Of a stretch of DNA of 64,000 bases, positions 1 to 10,287 are shown piece after piece. The stretch is taken from assembly GCA_964017185.1 (NCBI GenBank), contig OZ024873.1:47974760-48038759 (forward strand), read 5' to 3'. Origin of the DNA: Rugalucina vietnamica. Lineage: Eukaryota > Mollusca > Bivalvia > Lucinida > Lucinidae. Each line of letters begins with the position of its first letter. Within the stretch, counting starts at the first letter, position 1. The notes beneath the pieces were generated by a model. That model saw nothing but the letters and a program-made list of their open reading frames with translations, made no database searches and was not told the DNA's origin. Position numbers and translations under genes: made by a program.

Positions 1-88
1 AGTGTAATGTTAGTTTCTGTCCTACAGTGAACTTGTTGGTGCTGTGGCTTGATTGTTCAGTAAACCAAATGAAAACATGGGTTTCTGA

Positions 89-362
89 TAATACCATTAC
101 GAAAATTTGCCCATGCAATAAACAGAGAATTTTTTTAGCTTTAAAAATTGAAATTTTTCAGCTGAAAAATGTTGATATTTTTCTTATTTTTGCTCAAAAC
201 ATAGATTGTTGGTACACGTTAGAACCGCCTCGGCGAGGCGGTTCTAACGAGTACCCACAATCTATGTTTTGGAGCAAAAATAAGAAAAATAGGTATACCC
301 CTGCATACCCCAGTTTTGCCTTATAAAAGTGGGGAATGAGGGGGTATATTTTACACGGACAT
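89..362. mobile_element. R3 hairpin MITE-like element, copy 1
   Basis: This is a foldback of about 270 bp. Its core at 219-249 is a near-perfect inverted repeat (AGAACCGCCTCG facing CGAGGCGGTTCT). Weaker complementary arms extend outward through AAAACATAGATTGT and ACAATCTATGTTTT. The right part carries TACCCCTGCATACCCCAG and a TGGGG motif. The same layout recurs at 40905-41180 and 43975-44200, with the core deleted at 23911-24012 and decayed near 4838-5000. It interrupts sequence that is otherwise collinear between gene C (1-610) and gene B (18496-18838), so it inserted after that duplication. Confidence 0.75.
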
Positions 363-443
363 GTTATCCTGATGCTACTGGAAGGGCCGAAAATACTGTT
401 CTGTCAACTTCACTGACAACAATGAAATAGGTAGAAATGATAC

Positions 444-611
444 CTGTTTTGAAAATCTTGTATATATGATTTGACCATGCTCCTCCACAGAAGAGAGTGT
501 CGTCTCCAGTGCAAGCCGAGCGACATCTGGTTTCAGGGAGAGCACCGTGTTTTCCATAACTATTTCCGCATAAACACGCAAAGCCTGACTGGACACCGGC
601 ATACTGAAAAC
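444..611 (-). CDS. Gene C exon 2b: second half of WSC domain
   Basis: Internal exon of 168 nt, phase 1 at both ends, acceptor TTCTACAG|GT and donor AAACAG|GTATCA. It encodes the C-terminal half of a WSC carbohydrate-binding domain, including YAGVQSGFACLCGNSYG, a CTGDD segment and CGGAW before the final tyrosine. These are typical WSC landmarks. It joins in frame to exon 2a, where the codon GGT is restored. The paralogous exon of gene B (18671-18838) has the same length and boundaries. The next gene C exons should lie left of position 1. The function of the whole protein is unknown; WSC domains generally act in extracellular glycan binding or cell-surface sensing. Confidence 0.85.
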
Positions 612-1679
612 CTGTAGAAAACAATTACAGACGTTTCCATTTAACAGTATCGTGAAAATAAGATACAAAACCGGTTAAAATATAATATTAAACAAAGAAC
701 GGCAATTAGCTTACAACTAGCATTTATGCTTAAATACATTTAAGGTATTTTAACAAAACTTATTTGATTTTATATTATTGCTAGGAAAATCAGGAATCTG
801 ATGCAAAATTTCAGTAATTCTCCTTGGCTCCATGTTGCCAAATCTATAGGGTCACTGAAGAGGCTTAAGTAGCCGAAACCGCGGTATGGCCCATCCTTTT
901 TTTTTATTAATATCTTCACTGCTCTATAAGGATCGCAGTTATACTACTTATTATATTTGCTATTACTGCAACTAGTATTGTACCGTGTGGCGGCCTTAAA
1001 CAAGCTCCCCGTACATCATCCATAGTGCAGCTCATATAATTCGTTTGGTCCTTTGAGATCAAAGAGGGTATTCGGTGGAATCAGAAAACTATTTTTGGTT
1101 AAGATTCATTTTCTAACCAACGTTTAATATATTTGGCCCAATCTGCATTATACTTGTCTTTGTATGGACTGCCCTGTTGAAATATGCAAAATTTCAGTAA
1201 TTTACTTTGACTCTATGTTGCCGAATCAGGGTCGCTGAAGAGTCTTAAGTAGCCGAAAGCTCGGTATTGCCCATCCCATTTTCTCAAAAGTATCTTCGCT
1301 GCTCTTAAAGGATCTCAGTTATATTTTATTTGCTATTAATGCAGCAGCTGGTGTTGTGCCGTTAGCGGCCCTAAAAAGTCTCCTCGTACATCATCCATAG
1401 TGCAAATCATATTTTCCGTTGGTCCTTTTAAATCAGGGAGGGTATTCGGAGAAATCAGAAGTATTATCGGTTTAGATTCATTTTCTAACCAAGGTTTAAA
1501 CATATTTGGCCCTAATTTTGTTTTTACTAGTCTTTGTATTGACTCCGCAAATGAAAAATGGCTCATCCCCTTTCTCACTTATATGTTCACTGCTCTTAAA
1601 GGATCTGTTTTATTTTCATCATTTAATAGAATCAAGCTTCACGCCCATAATACTCGGCTAGAAAGAGATTCGCACATAC
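612..1679 (-). repeat. Gene C intron 2, with three tandem R2 copies
   Basis: This is an intron. Positions 612-795 are collinear with gene B intron 2 (about 20700-20930). Positions 799-955, 955-1332 and 1332-1612 are one partial and two fuller head-to-tail copies of repeat R2, in minus orientation, period about 375 bp. R2 markers are GCAAAATTTCAGTAATT, GGGTCACTGAAGAG, an AAACCGCGGTATGGCCCATC region and CTCCCCGTACATCATCCAT. Other R2 copies are at 34276-34615, 40370-40490, 45870-45985 and 57300-57655. No coding potential of its own was recognised. Confidence 0.65.
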
Positions 1680-1808
1680 CTTTATCAATACATAGATTTA
1701 TACACTTTTGAGGTGTGTTGTCGTCATGGTATCTTTCTAACACTCCCACTAAGTCTCTGTCAGAGGTGTCCTTAAAACAACCGATATATTCTGTGTCGTA
1801 CTTTATTC
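1680..1808 (-). CDS. Gene C exon 2a: first half of WSC domain
   Basis: Internal exon of 129 nt, phase 1-1, acceptor CCAATTTCAG|GAATAAAG and donor GATAAAG|GTATGTG. It encodes the start of a WSC domain: YIGCFKDTSDRDL, then a CINLCIDKG helix segment with the typical Cys spacing. It splices to exon 1 (3557-4319), whose last base completes a glycine codon. It is 18 nt longer at its 5' end than the gene B exon (six extra residues, GIKYDT), either through an in-frame deletion in B or a shifted acceptor. Confidence 0.85.
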
Positions 1809-1874
1809 CTGAAATTGGCAGACAGACGAATAACATGTCACTTCTGAAGAAACATTATAATGTCAATCAGAAAG

Positions 1875-3300
1875 GCCTCGGTCACACTAACATTGACGAA
1901 TAGTTGCAGATGAAATTTCTTTAATTTTTGGGCGGGGCTTAATTAATCCGTGCATCACTATAACCTATAAAGGCGGATGCGATACACACAGCTACGGCTG
2001 ACTGCGTATGCGATACGAAAAGCTACGGGCGATAACGAATAAGATACGAATCGTTACGGATAGATACTATCTTAAAGAGCTATCCGCAGGCATCAGTATG
2101 TACTAGTGTGACTGTACTTTGACCAAAAGCAGTGATTGCATACGCCGTAGCAAACGTCGCTACACGCAAGTAACCGGTAATTTCCATATCTTATCCGTAT
2201 ATACCGTTACTGTCCATATTATGCAAATACATATCAAATTATCTGATAAGAGGTATCCGATTCCATCGTTTAGTACACATGTATCCGTTACTAACAGCAT
2301 TTATAGGTAATAGTGATACACGAATTATTTAAGCCCGCCCATAAAATCCAAAATTCCATCCGCAACTGTCTGTAGTTATGTATACTTAAGGAATTAAAAT
2401 ACGCAACATATACATATAAACATTCAACTGTAACTTATGTTTTTGATGTTATAGTAAAAATTCTTTTAGAAATGTCTTGCAGACTGCTTGTGACATGTGA
2501 CGAAATATGAAAACGTCCTTTTATTGATAAGATTAACGTCAAAACGTCAAAATCCATAGAAAAAGCAAATTGTGACGTAAACGTCGGGGCGATGTGGAAG
2601 ATGCCAAATTCTGTGTTCGTTTGGTTATCTGACGTCGACTTGATAATGCGAAATACAGATTGAGGTAATTGCACACTTGGGTGCTTAACATAATGCTACC
2701 AACGGGTCAGTGGTCACTTCTGCAATCACATTTAACATGATTGGAAGCAATAAAATTGGTTTTGGTTCAAATTTGATTTTAAATGATCTTGTTTCAAGGG
2801 TGTGCTTATGTGGTTCTAAGACGTTAAGCGCACGCCATCAATCATACTTGACCGACATAGTGCCGTTACCTGCTGTAATTTGACGTTAAGATAATGCTGC
2901 CATGTAATGACATCAGCTACAGTACATGCTTGCATTACAAAGTCAGCCTACAATGACCCAAAGTGTTTGTTGCGTTTCTTTATTCCTTAAGTATATATTA
3001 TTATTTCACATGAGCGCGGTAAAATGAGAGATATGGAGATATGGTACTAAAGGAGAGATATGGGCAGTCTTGATAAGGACAGTTACAGGGTTATAGGGAT
3101 AGTATGTGGATGTAGTTTGCGTAAAGAGACGTTCGCTATGGCATCAGCAATCACCACCTTTGGTCAATTTAAAGTCACACTAGTACCAACGGACGCCTGC
3201 TGATTGGTCTTTCGCATCTACCTGTCCTATCCCGGCATTACTATTCGTATCTTATTCGTATTCGCATGTTCCGTTTGATCCACGCCAATAAACTGAATTT
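1875..3300. mobile_element. R7 element in gene C intron 1
   Basis: The first intron of gene C is dominated by a repeat starting near GGCCTCGGTCACACTA and containing many ATACG/CGTAT-rich short inverted segments (GATACGAATCGTTACGG and similar). It ends near AAGTCACACTAGTACC and TTGATCCACGCC. The same element occupies gene B intron 1 at 21208-22145 in the same position, so it probably predates the B/C duplication. The CACACTAG terminal motifs at both ends suggest a foldback or hAT-like non-autonomous DNA transposon, which is inference. The rest of the intron (3301-3556) shows nothing recognisable. Confidence 0.5.
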
Positions 3301-3556
3301 TTAAACAGTCTCTGTCGTCACTCATAAGAGCTGAATCAACAACAATTCTGTAAATATCGTTAAATTTTTAAATGCAGTGTTACGTGTTTTTCATTAGTGA
3401 CGCACGTGCACACCAATATATAGTAACAGACAAAATGACCAGGATACAACAGTATATCGATACTATTCGGTCACTCTAATACCTCCTCTCATTCACCCTT
3501 AAACGTATTCTTATTAGCGTTTATTTTATTTTGTTTTAATAACATAAATTATTTAC

Positions 3557-4319
3557 CTGAATTAGTGCAGGAAGTAAAGTCTGGGATGTAACACTGATAT
3601 TTTCTTGAATCTTCTCTTTTCGACTCGGGTACTTCGTTCACAATATTACAGTCATCTGAGAGCAGCGTCGCCGTGATATTCTTAAACCCAGTTTCCATTA
3701 ATTTGGTATAACAGTTGGTTCTCAGGTTCCAGGTCAGCCAGTTTTCTACCTCATGACACATTGCACAGTAGTAGTTTTGATAGATTGTACCGCTTTCTAA
3801 ATCAGACACCCATAGTAAATCATCAAGATCTGTCTGATTTTTACCATTGCATTTTGACTCAATCAAGTCATCTTTATAATCTTTTGGGCAACTAGTAATG
3901 ATGTAATATCGTTTAATACCATCTGCAATACCATTATGAATTGATGTTCTGGCCAATATATCGAGTTTCGTCATTGTGTTTGCACATATCAGATCAGATA
4001 CTTCGTCTGGCATTGGTTCTATATCCGGACAACAATTTTCTGTTTGGTAACAGGTTGAAACATCACAAGAACAGTCAGAACAACATGGAAAGACCGTCTC
4101 ATTTGTTAACATCTCCGTTGATGACATTGAACAAAAATCTGTGAACGGGCATAGGTCACGTGAAACATTCAAAATATAATTATTACGGCCAAACGCAACG
4201 TTATTTCTTTCCGTTGTTGTCAACCTTAAATTCCGAATATTACTGTCAAATTCACGTGCAACGTTATTTCGAACAATTGTTGGAAAATTAAAAACAAATA
4301 CAAGTTGTATGAACACCAT
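3557..4319 (-). CDS. Gene C exon 1: signal peptide and somatomedin-B-like ectodomain
   Basis: This is the first coding exon of gene C, 763 nt (254 codons plus one base, phase 1), starting at ATG 4319 and ending at donor AATTCAG|GTAAAT. Residues 1-15 are hydrophobic, as in a signal peptide. Residues 57-112 form a cysteine cluster with CCSDCSCDVSTC and NCCPD, matching the C-terminal half of somatomedin-B domains. Around residue 180 an IYQNYYCAMCH motif resembles Cys motifs in invertebrate adhesion-type receptor ectodomains. N-glycosylation sequons are present. Exon length equals that of gene B and the proteins are roughly 80-85% identical by eye. It is probably secreted or displayed outside the cell; the ligand is unknown. 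Confidence 0.85.
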
Positions 4320-4475
4320 ATTTTAATGTTCTAGGAAACGGTACGCTACGTATCAAATGCTAACGGCGATATGGGCATCGGTTTTCAGAATGAAGATTGT
4401 TGCAGGGTACATTGAAATATAAATGCCTTTCATATTTGATTTTTATTGGCGTTTAAATGCAAATGGCTAATAAAC
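4320..4475 (-). promoter_or_regulatory. Conserved upstream region of gene C, candidate promoter
   Basis: About 150 bp directly upstream of the gene C start is collinear with 23127-23272 upstream of gene B, and similarity stops at about 4475/23272. On the minus strand it includes a TATA-like TTTATATTT about 100 nt before the ATG (4415-4424). The gene B equivalent is ATATATATTTC. Core promoter function is inferred from position and conservation only. Confidence 0.4.
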
Positions 4476-6085
4476 ATTTCTATACAAATGATATGGACTA
4501 ATAAAACTAAAGGAAAGCAATTAAAGAAGAAATACAATATTTTCAACGTGATTTTCCTTATTTCTTACATTTGTGTATAATGGAACCTCTGCGGAAGCTA
4601 AGGGCGAGGTTTGGGTCCTGTAAAATAGGTTTAAGTCCCCAATAGTCGTTCCAAGGCGATACTTCTGTTGTAGTTCTACATGTATTTGTTTTATGTTTTG
4701 GAGTCGAATTTTTTGTGCAATGCCTGGGTTTCGATGACTAATGAGTTATTACCTTCTTTAAAATCGTCATTGAAAGCTTGATGTAAAGCGGTCAGTGTAA
4801 ATAATTTAGAGTACATTGCTCACCTCATCTGGAAAGCATGTCTGTGAAATACACCCTTACACCCAACTTTTATGTAGTAGTAAAAGCTGTTGTTACAGGG
4901 TATGCATTTTTTCTTATTTCTAATCAAAATCATTCATCGTGTGTACTCATTAGAAACGCCTCGGCGATGTGTACAAACAATCAATGTAAAATATTATTAA
5001 ACTATTATAAATCTATTTTTTTTTTAAATTTTCAAATTTTACAGCTGAAAAATTGTTTGCAGATAGCAGTTTGTAATAAGTACAATAAAAGTCAGTGTGC
5101 TAATAGCTTCCTTGACCATACTGACGATATACGTGTACAACTATAATTGTGTATCCGGCCATCAGGCGACATTGACATTGAACGAACTCCAAATACATGT
5201 GGCAGGCCCTAGCCGTGACCAGAAAACTGACTAGAGTAGCACAAAAACTCTTAGCTGCCAATAGCCACCAAGCATTCACAGAGATAATGGAGGCGGATGA
5301 AGATATTTGTTGTCACAGTGTGAAGAGAGGCATTTGGCCAAATTACTTCCGTGTAAACATGAGAACACTTGCATTGGATGCGTGTACCAATTAATGAATC
5401 TGGAAGGAAGATGCCAAATATGTCAGACGCAAAATCAAAATGTTGAATTTTAAGAACATCTACCAATTCAGAATTTTTGATTGCGTTTTTCTATCGGACA
5501 GTCTCATGGAAACTCACTTAATTTACGGGACTCTCGAGAGAAACTAGTGCCATTGCATTCTCTTTAAATAGTACTCATTATGCTGCAGTCACCATCAACG
5601 ATCGAAGTGATTTAGGTTTCATAACGCATGATCGGTTCAAACTCCTTTGTCACTGTGAAAAAATGTGATGAATGGATGCACTTTTTTAATTTTGCTTTGC
5701 GATGAATGTCGATGAATCTTGATAACTTGACCTGTACAATAGTCTCCTTTGGTTTGTCAGTTCGAACCGTCAAAGTCAAACTTTATGTGAATGTAAAATT
5801 TTATGTGAACTTCAATCTTGAAAAATGGCTGAAACGTTGGATTAACAAAGGAAAACTGAAGTAGTACAGGGGAGTTGTGGCGAGGGGGGGGGGGCATTGA
5901 ATAATAAATTGGCTGCTTGTGACAGGTAAAAGCTACTTAAACAACTTTAAGCAAGAATGCAATAGACCAAAATTATAAATGCAATTATTACTCTGTTCTA
6001 TAAGTTTAATAAATCACGCCATTTTGCCTTAAAAGGCATAGACTCTGGTGGGATAAAACAGTATCAATAAAAATGCATGGCTCTT
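4476..6085. other. B-C intergenic spacer with decayed repeat fragments
   Basis: No gene was seen. Positions 4590-4760 match the internal part of repeat R1 (CGTTCCAAGGCGAT, TGTTTTGGAGTCGAATTTTT). Positions 4838-5000 look like a decayed R3 copy (CTTATTT, GAAACGCCTCGGCGAT). The rest is AT-rich, with a G-run at 5885-5894. Short open frames here show no domain. Confidence 0.5.
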
Positions 6086-6415
6086 TTTTATTGTTTTATT
6101 TCCTAGTTGACAGATGAATCCGTTATACAAGCTATTGTATTGCATCGTAAAAATACAATTTTTCATTTTTAACCATCTGATGCCATTGGATACTTTTTTT
6201 TTATTGTTTGATGTCCTAGTTGACAGATGAATCCGTTATACAAGCTATTGTATTGCATCGTAAAAATACAATTTTTCATTTTTAACCATCTGATGCCATT
6301 GGATACTTTTTTTTATTGTTTCATGTCCTAGTTGACAGATGGATCCGTTATATAAGCTATTGTTTTTGCATCGTAAAAATACCATTTTTCATTTTTATCC
6401 ATCTGATGCCATTGA
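6086..6415 (+). repeat. Three tandem copies of a 112-bp unit
   Basis: TTGACAGATG starts at 6107, 6220 and 6332, giving a period of 112-113 bp. Each unit contains GTTATACAAGCTATTGT and a CATCGTAAAAATACAATTTT hairpin-like segment and ends in a T-run. Units are nearly identical, so the expansion is recent. An open frame across them is an artefact of the repeat. Confidence 0.85.
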
Positions 6416-6449
6416 CATCCGCTTCTTAGCAGCCAATAATAGTTCCTTC

Positions 6450-6860
6450 ATTATCAAATACAGGGATCAACCATGGTTTTCAGTGTTCAAACATTCGATG
6501 TATGACGTGAAAGGTGTTTGAACACAAGGCCTCAGGCCGCGTGTTCAAGCACCTTCCGAGTAATCCTGTGAATGTTTGAACACTGAAACAAAACATGGTT
6601 GATCGCTATTCTTGCATATTCACACTAATTCACTTAAAATCTCTTGAAAGTAACATTAAAAACGTAAAAACTCACCGAAAACCACGGACTTCTTCAACAT
6701 CGGCCATTTTGTTACTTCGGAACACAGTGACGTCACGTCGCATTGACCAATGACGTCGGCCAAAAGCCATGGTCAAACGGCACGTGAATTTCATGATTTG
6801 AACATGGGTTTAGCTGTTTAAACACGGCTTTTGATCAATTAAAAACGGCTTCAAACAGCT
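6450..6860. mobile_element. Foldback/MITE-like element
   Basis: GGATCAACCATGGTTTTCAG and GTGTTCAAACATTC near 6464-6499 face GAATGTTTGAACACTGAAAC and ACATGGTTGATC near 6570-6605. The apex is GGCCTCAGGCC inside GTGTTTGAACAC/GTGTTCAAGCACC. Related words (AACATGGGTTT, AAACACGGCTTTTGATC) continue to about 6855, suggesting a longer decayed arm. No coding content was found. Confidence 0.6.
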
Positions 6861-7264
6861 ATGCGCATATATATATCTATGCAAGAATGTTGTTTTATTT
6901 TTCCACTAGACATATTTTGCCTAACCCGAGATAGAGTTGTACACTATACACTGAGATGCAACGTCTTTTTAATGAGATTGTCTCAAAATAAAATATCAAT
7001 CTTCCATACATGCGTATCCGTTTTGAGTTTACGATATGGCTTACGCTAACCAGCAGCTGCACAGCCACAAGTTGATAGATAGTTAAATATTTTGTATTCA
7101 GAAAGTCTTCTCTAATACAATGTACATGTGCAAAGCAGTCGCACCAATGCTGACCGGTGCATTTATGGAAAGAGCGGATTTTCTCATGGCATTTCTTGTC
7201 TACGCACACAGTTTTGTACACCTTATCCTTACAAATGACCGCGGTGGGTTGTTAAATACACATT

Positions 7265-8012
7265 GGTCCCCCCTCCCTATATCTGCTTAGTTTTTAACCA
7301 ATTTTTTGTTGATAACTACGCTGCCTTCTTAAATTACAAGCCGGTGGGTCTGGCGCCAGATCCATGATGGCCCCGGCTTAGAGCTATTCATTTTAGTTGG
7401 TTGGGGCCGGAGCTTATTGTCTGTTGCTTGGCCCACCGATGATCAACTTATGTTTTTCTTTTGCTACGGATTTCAGTAAGTTATTCGGTGCCCAGGGAAC
7501 TTGATCGTCGGACAGCTTACTGAATCTGTGAGTTCTCGTTTTTGATTCATCATGGTGCTTATCATGATTTATTTGTTTGTCTTTGATGATTCTCAGACTA
7601 GTTAGAGATTCACCACGAGGACCGAACAACTTACTAAATGTTGTGAATCACTGCGGGAGATGAGGGTGAGGTTAGGCGCCTGTAAAACCGGTTTAAGCCC
7701 CCCCCCCCCCAGTAGTTTTATATTACCGATCGTTCCAAGGCGATGCTTCTGTTTTGGTTCTATTCGCTGTGTGTTTTGGAGTCGAATTTTTGTGCTGTTT
7801 GAACCTATTGTACGTTTTCATTGTTTAAGTTAAGTTCGGGTGACTGAGTGGTCGCCTTTTGGGAAATAGCTGCTTACTCGGCTCACGATTTGTTCTCTAA
7901 GTATAAGTTCCTAATTAACAATTTAGTTTTTGCCCACCTTGTTTTTTAAGTTGGAATTTCTTTCTGATTGCGCCTTTTCCTGATCATTGCCTACATGTAC
8001 TTGTACCTTTTC
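7265..8012 (+). mobile_element. R1 repeat copy, plus orientation, with short coding relic
   Basis: This is one of the longest R1 copies. The 5' part (7290-7380) encodes traces of a DNYAAF...ASDSMMA-like peptide also seen at 24990-25283. It is followed by GTTGGGGCCGGAGCTT, a GGTGAATCTCTAACTAGT-type segment (here its complement), CGTTCCAAGGCGATGCTTCT, GGTGACTGAGTGG and TTGCGCCTTTTCCTGATCAT near the end. Further R1 copies are at 17866-18400, 24358-25283, 25284-25553, 25672-25850, 26560-26625, 42549-42655 and 53858-54110. It is probably the 3' region of a retroelement, which is inference. Confidence 0.6.
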
Positions 8013-8013
8013 A

Positions 8014-9410
8014 TATAAAATCTAGCCATGATTTCACAAAGCAGTTTCACAGTAGGGGAGGTTTGAATATTATGGTTATATTATACAATTATTGACTTCA
8101 ATGAGGTAGACATTAGGATTTATCTACCCGACAAAAATTATATTATTTTTGAGGGTAGATAAATCCTTATGTCTACCGAAATTGAAGTCAATAAATGTTT
8201 TGTTATATGACTTTTTGACTATTAATGCAAAATTTCTTCTTTCATTTTTAAAGCTGAAAACTTATTGCAGAATTAATGTACAACTAAGGTCCTTCTCACA
8301 AGTTTTAACAACTCTTTCTAAAATATTTTAAAAGACTGTTTTCCCAATAAATGCCTTTCATTTTGTATTTAAAAGACGTGTCACAGAAAAAGTAAAACAT
8401 GCTATTCTTTTTAGATATACCCATTCAGCCAAAGAGAAATGAACACAAATAAAACATGTAAAACTAAATTGTTGTAAAAACTCATTAAAAGTCCTGTTGA
8501 ATGTTGATACATCAAATCATGTCAATTTCACATAGACCATGTTAATTGCATGCTGATACTATTTTTGGGTACTCAGGAGGGGACTATAGATTTTGGAAGT
8601 TAATATAGAAAATCTGTCAAAATAATTAACCTCCAGGAACTGGTTTGATCTGGTTTTCATCAGTTTGGTCTAGTTTCAGAAAAATATAAGGATTTATTAA
8701 TACTGAATGAGCCAATCAGGAGACAGGTTTTTCTTCAGTCATATATTGACCAATGGTTTTCATAATCACTGATTATCAGTCCTTCTGCCCATTTCCTGCA
8801 AAATTGTCATTTAAAATATAGTTTTTTTTTCTCTATTGTCCTAAGTTGACATTGCTGTAAAATATGTCAACGTCATCACACGGTCATGATTTGCATATAC
8901 ATTGTAGTACTTCATGCTTAATGTCGTTGAAGTCGGTCAACCAATTCTGGAGAAGAAGATTTTAGAAAGCTTTTTATCATAAATGGGCATGGTGGCTATC
9001 TTGGTCTTGCGACCTGGATATTTTATTGTATAAATTGGTTCCCCCTTTCTGTAGATGCTTCATATAAAATTTGGCTTTGATTGGCCAAGCAGTTTCAGAG
9101 GAGAAGATGTTTGAATATTGTGGTAATATACATGTACATGTTTATTGGGGTGGGGGCAGATGAACCCTTGTGGTCGAATTGTTCTCAGAATAATTGGAAT
9201 TAAGTCCTTCTGTCCATTTCCTGCAAGATTTTTTCCTGTAAATGACATTTTAACAGTTTTCCCTATTCCGATACATACTAGTTCCCCCTTCCTATAGATG
9301 CTTTACATAAAATTTGGCATTGATTGGCCAAGCGGTTTCAGAAATGTGAAAACACGGACGCACGGGCGGACCTCCTTATGAGCCGTCGGCTCAGGTGTGA
9401 GCTATTAACC
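8014..9410. repeat. Decayed tandem-core repeat with GGAC-rich tail
   Basis: A module (TAGATGCTTCATATAAAATTTGGC..GATTGGCCAAGC..GTTTCAGA) occurs at about 9050-9115 and 9293-9345, and in weaker form near 8010-8060. It is joined to TTCTGGAGAAGAAGATTTT (8947) and CATCTTGGTC-like text (8996). The block ends with GGACGCACGGGCGGACC and GAGCCGTCGGCTCAGGTGTGAGCT (9357-9402). These are the same modules and tail as the cleaner 465-bp array at 14541-16425, so this is a diverged member of that family. An exact hairpin lies inside at 8088-8192. Confidence 0.6.
8088..8192. repeat. Hairpin with about 40-bp arms
   Basis: TTGACTTCAATGAGGTAGAC and GGATTTATCTACCC on the left pair with GGGTAGATAAATCC and GTCTACCG..TTGAAGTCAA on the right, with only a few mismatches around an AT-rich loop of about 25 bp. 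There is no run of T typical of a terminator, and the context is intergenic repeat DNA. Confidence 0.7.
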
Positions 9411-9483
9411 TCATATACCCCACATTCGCATACTAAAACATAAGTTGATATGGGTGTACTTTTATTTATTTTATTATAAGTAC

Positions 9484-10287
9484 TCATGAGAAGCATCTCG
9501 GCAGTTGTATGTTTTCAACATAAAGAAATGAATGTAATGTCTGACAGACGATTAAGATGAAGCTTAATTCCAGCATTTGTTTTGCTGCTGATCCATTGGC
9601 CTGGCGCATAACATTCATATAGTCATTTGTACAAACAAGAACGGTTGTGTTGTCATTCCTGTGTTTTGGGTTATTAAAGAAAGAGAGGAATAATTCTTTC
9701 TTTCTTCCGTATCCAAGATCCTGTGATTCTGAAAATGCTATCTCAATGCTCGGACAGAAAGGTCCCGTAATGTCTAATGTTTTGTCATTGACGCCTAGAC
9801 TACACATAAAGTAGAATCTAAGAAATATCAATTTTCTGCCAGCGTTTTTATCGTCACCATATTCCGATTTTTCTGCGATTATAGTGGTAGCCGAAAGACG
9901 TACCTCTGGTGTCAGGAGAATTTCTATTTCTGTTTTGTGAACTGTCTGGATCCGCTCGTGTATAAAATCTAATTGACATGATGGCGTAAAACTGTTCGCA
10001 AACAATACGTAAATTTTAATATCATCTCGAGAGTATGTGGAATTGTCTACGTATACATTAACTGAGCACTTGCCACATGGGTGTAATGCCAACATGTGTT
10101 CTAGTTCATCTACAAGTAATTGTCCTATAAGTTCCGTCGTATTAGCGATAGCGGACCAATTTGACTGAAGACGGACAATTAACATCACCGAGAGACCGCC
10201 ACTATTGATAATATGAGAGACGACCTGCTTGCACACACCATCAACAGCTAATCTTCCAATTGGACACACCAAGATTCTACAGCGCCC
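9484..10287 (-). CDS. Gene B exon 4: cysteine-rich ectodomain segment with hydrophobic tail
   Basis: Exon starts at acceptor ATTTCAG|GGGCGC in phase 0, matching exon 3, and is open for 267 codons to TGA. It opens with CPIGRLAVDGVCKQVV. Cysteine landmarks include HPCGKCSV, TPSCQLDFIH, GPFCPSIEIAFSE and VLVCTNDY, all shared with gene A exon 4. This layout resembles the juxtamembrane part of invertebrate adhesion-like receptors. The last 35 residues contain a hydrophobic stretch (LSFILIVCQTLHSFLYV) and then a short polar end. AATAAA occurs about 20 nt after the stop. Either this is the true end (single-pass or truncated protein) or a further exon was missed; no seven-helix exon was found downstream. 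The spliced B model totals 2139 nt, in frame. Confidence 0.75.
   Translation of the reverse strand, partial: GRCRILVCPIGRLAVDGVCKQVVSHIINSGGLSVMLIVRLQSNWSAIANTTELIGQLLVDELEHMLALHPCGKCSVNVYVDNSTYSRDDIKIYVLFANSFTPSCQLDFIHERIQTVHKTEIEILLTPEVRLSATTIIAEKSEYGDDKNAGRKLIFLRFYFMCSLGVNDKTLDITGPFCPSIEIAFSESQDLGYGRKKELFLSFFNNPKHRNDNTTVLVCTNDYMNVMRQANGSAAKQMLELSFILIVCQTLHSFLYVENIQLPRCFS

Noticed and set aside
6086..6415. Regular repeats considered as a CRISPR-like array
   Set aside because: Units are directly adjacent with no unique spacers, and the genome is eukaryotic.
6895..7221. Minus-strand frame with several Cys/His (CVDKKCHEK, FHKCTGQHWCDC) resembling a B-box zinc finger
   Set aside because: The Cys/His spacing does not fit a B-box, there is no start or splice context, and it lies in repeat-rich spacer.
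7670..7780. Possible tRNA-like folding near the C-run in R1
   Set aside because: The text is shared by all R1 copies and lacks a T-loop GTTC box and anticodon arm.
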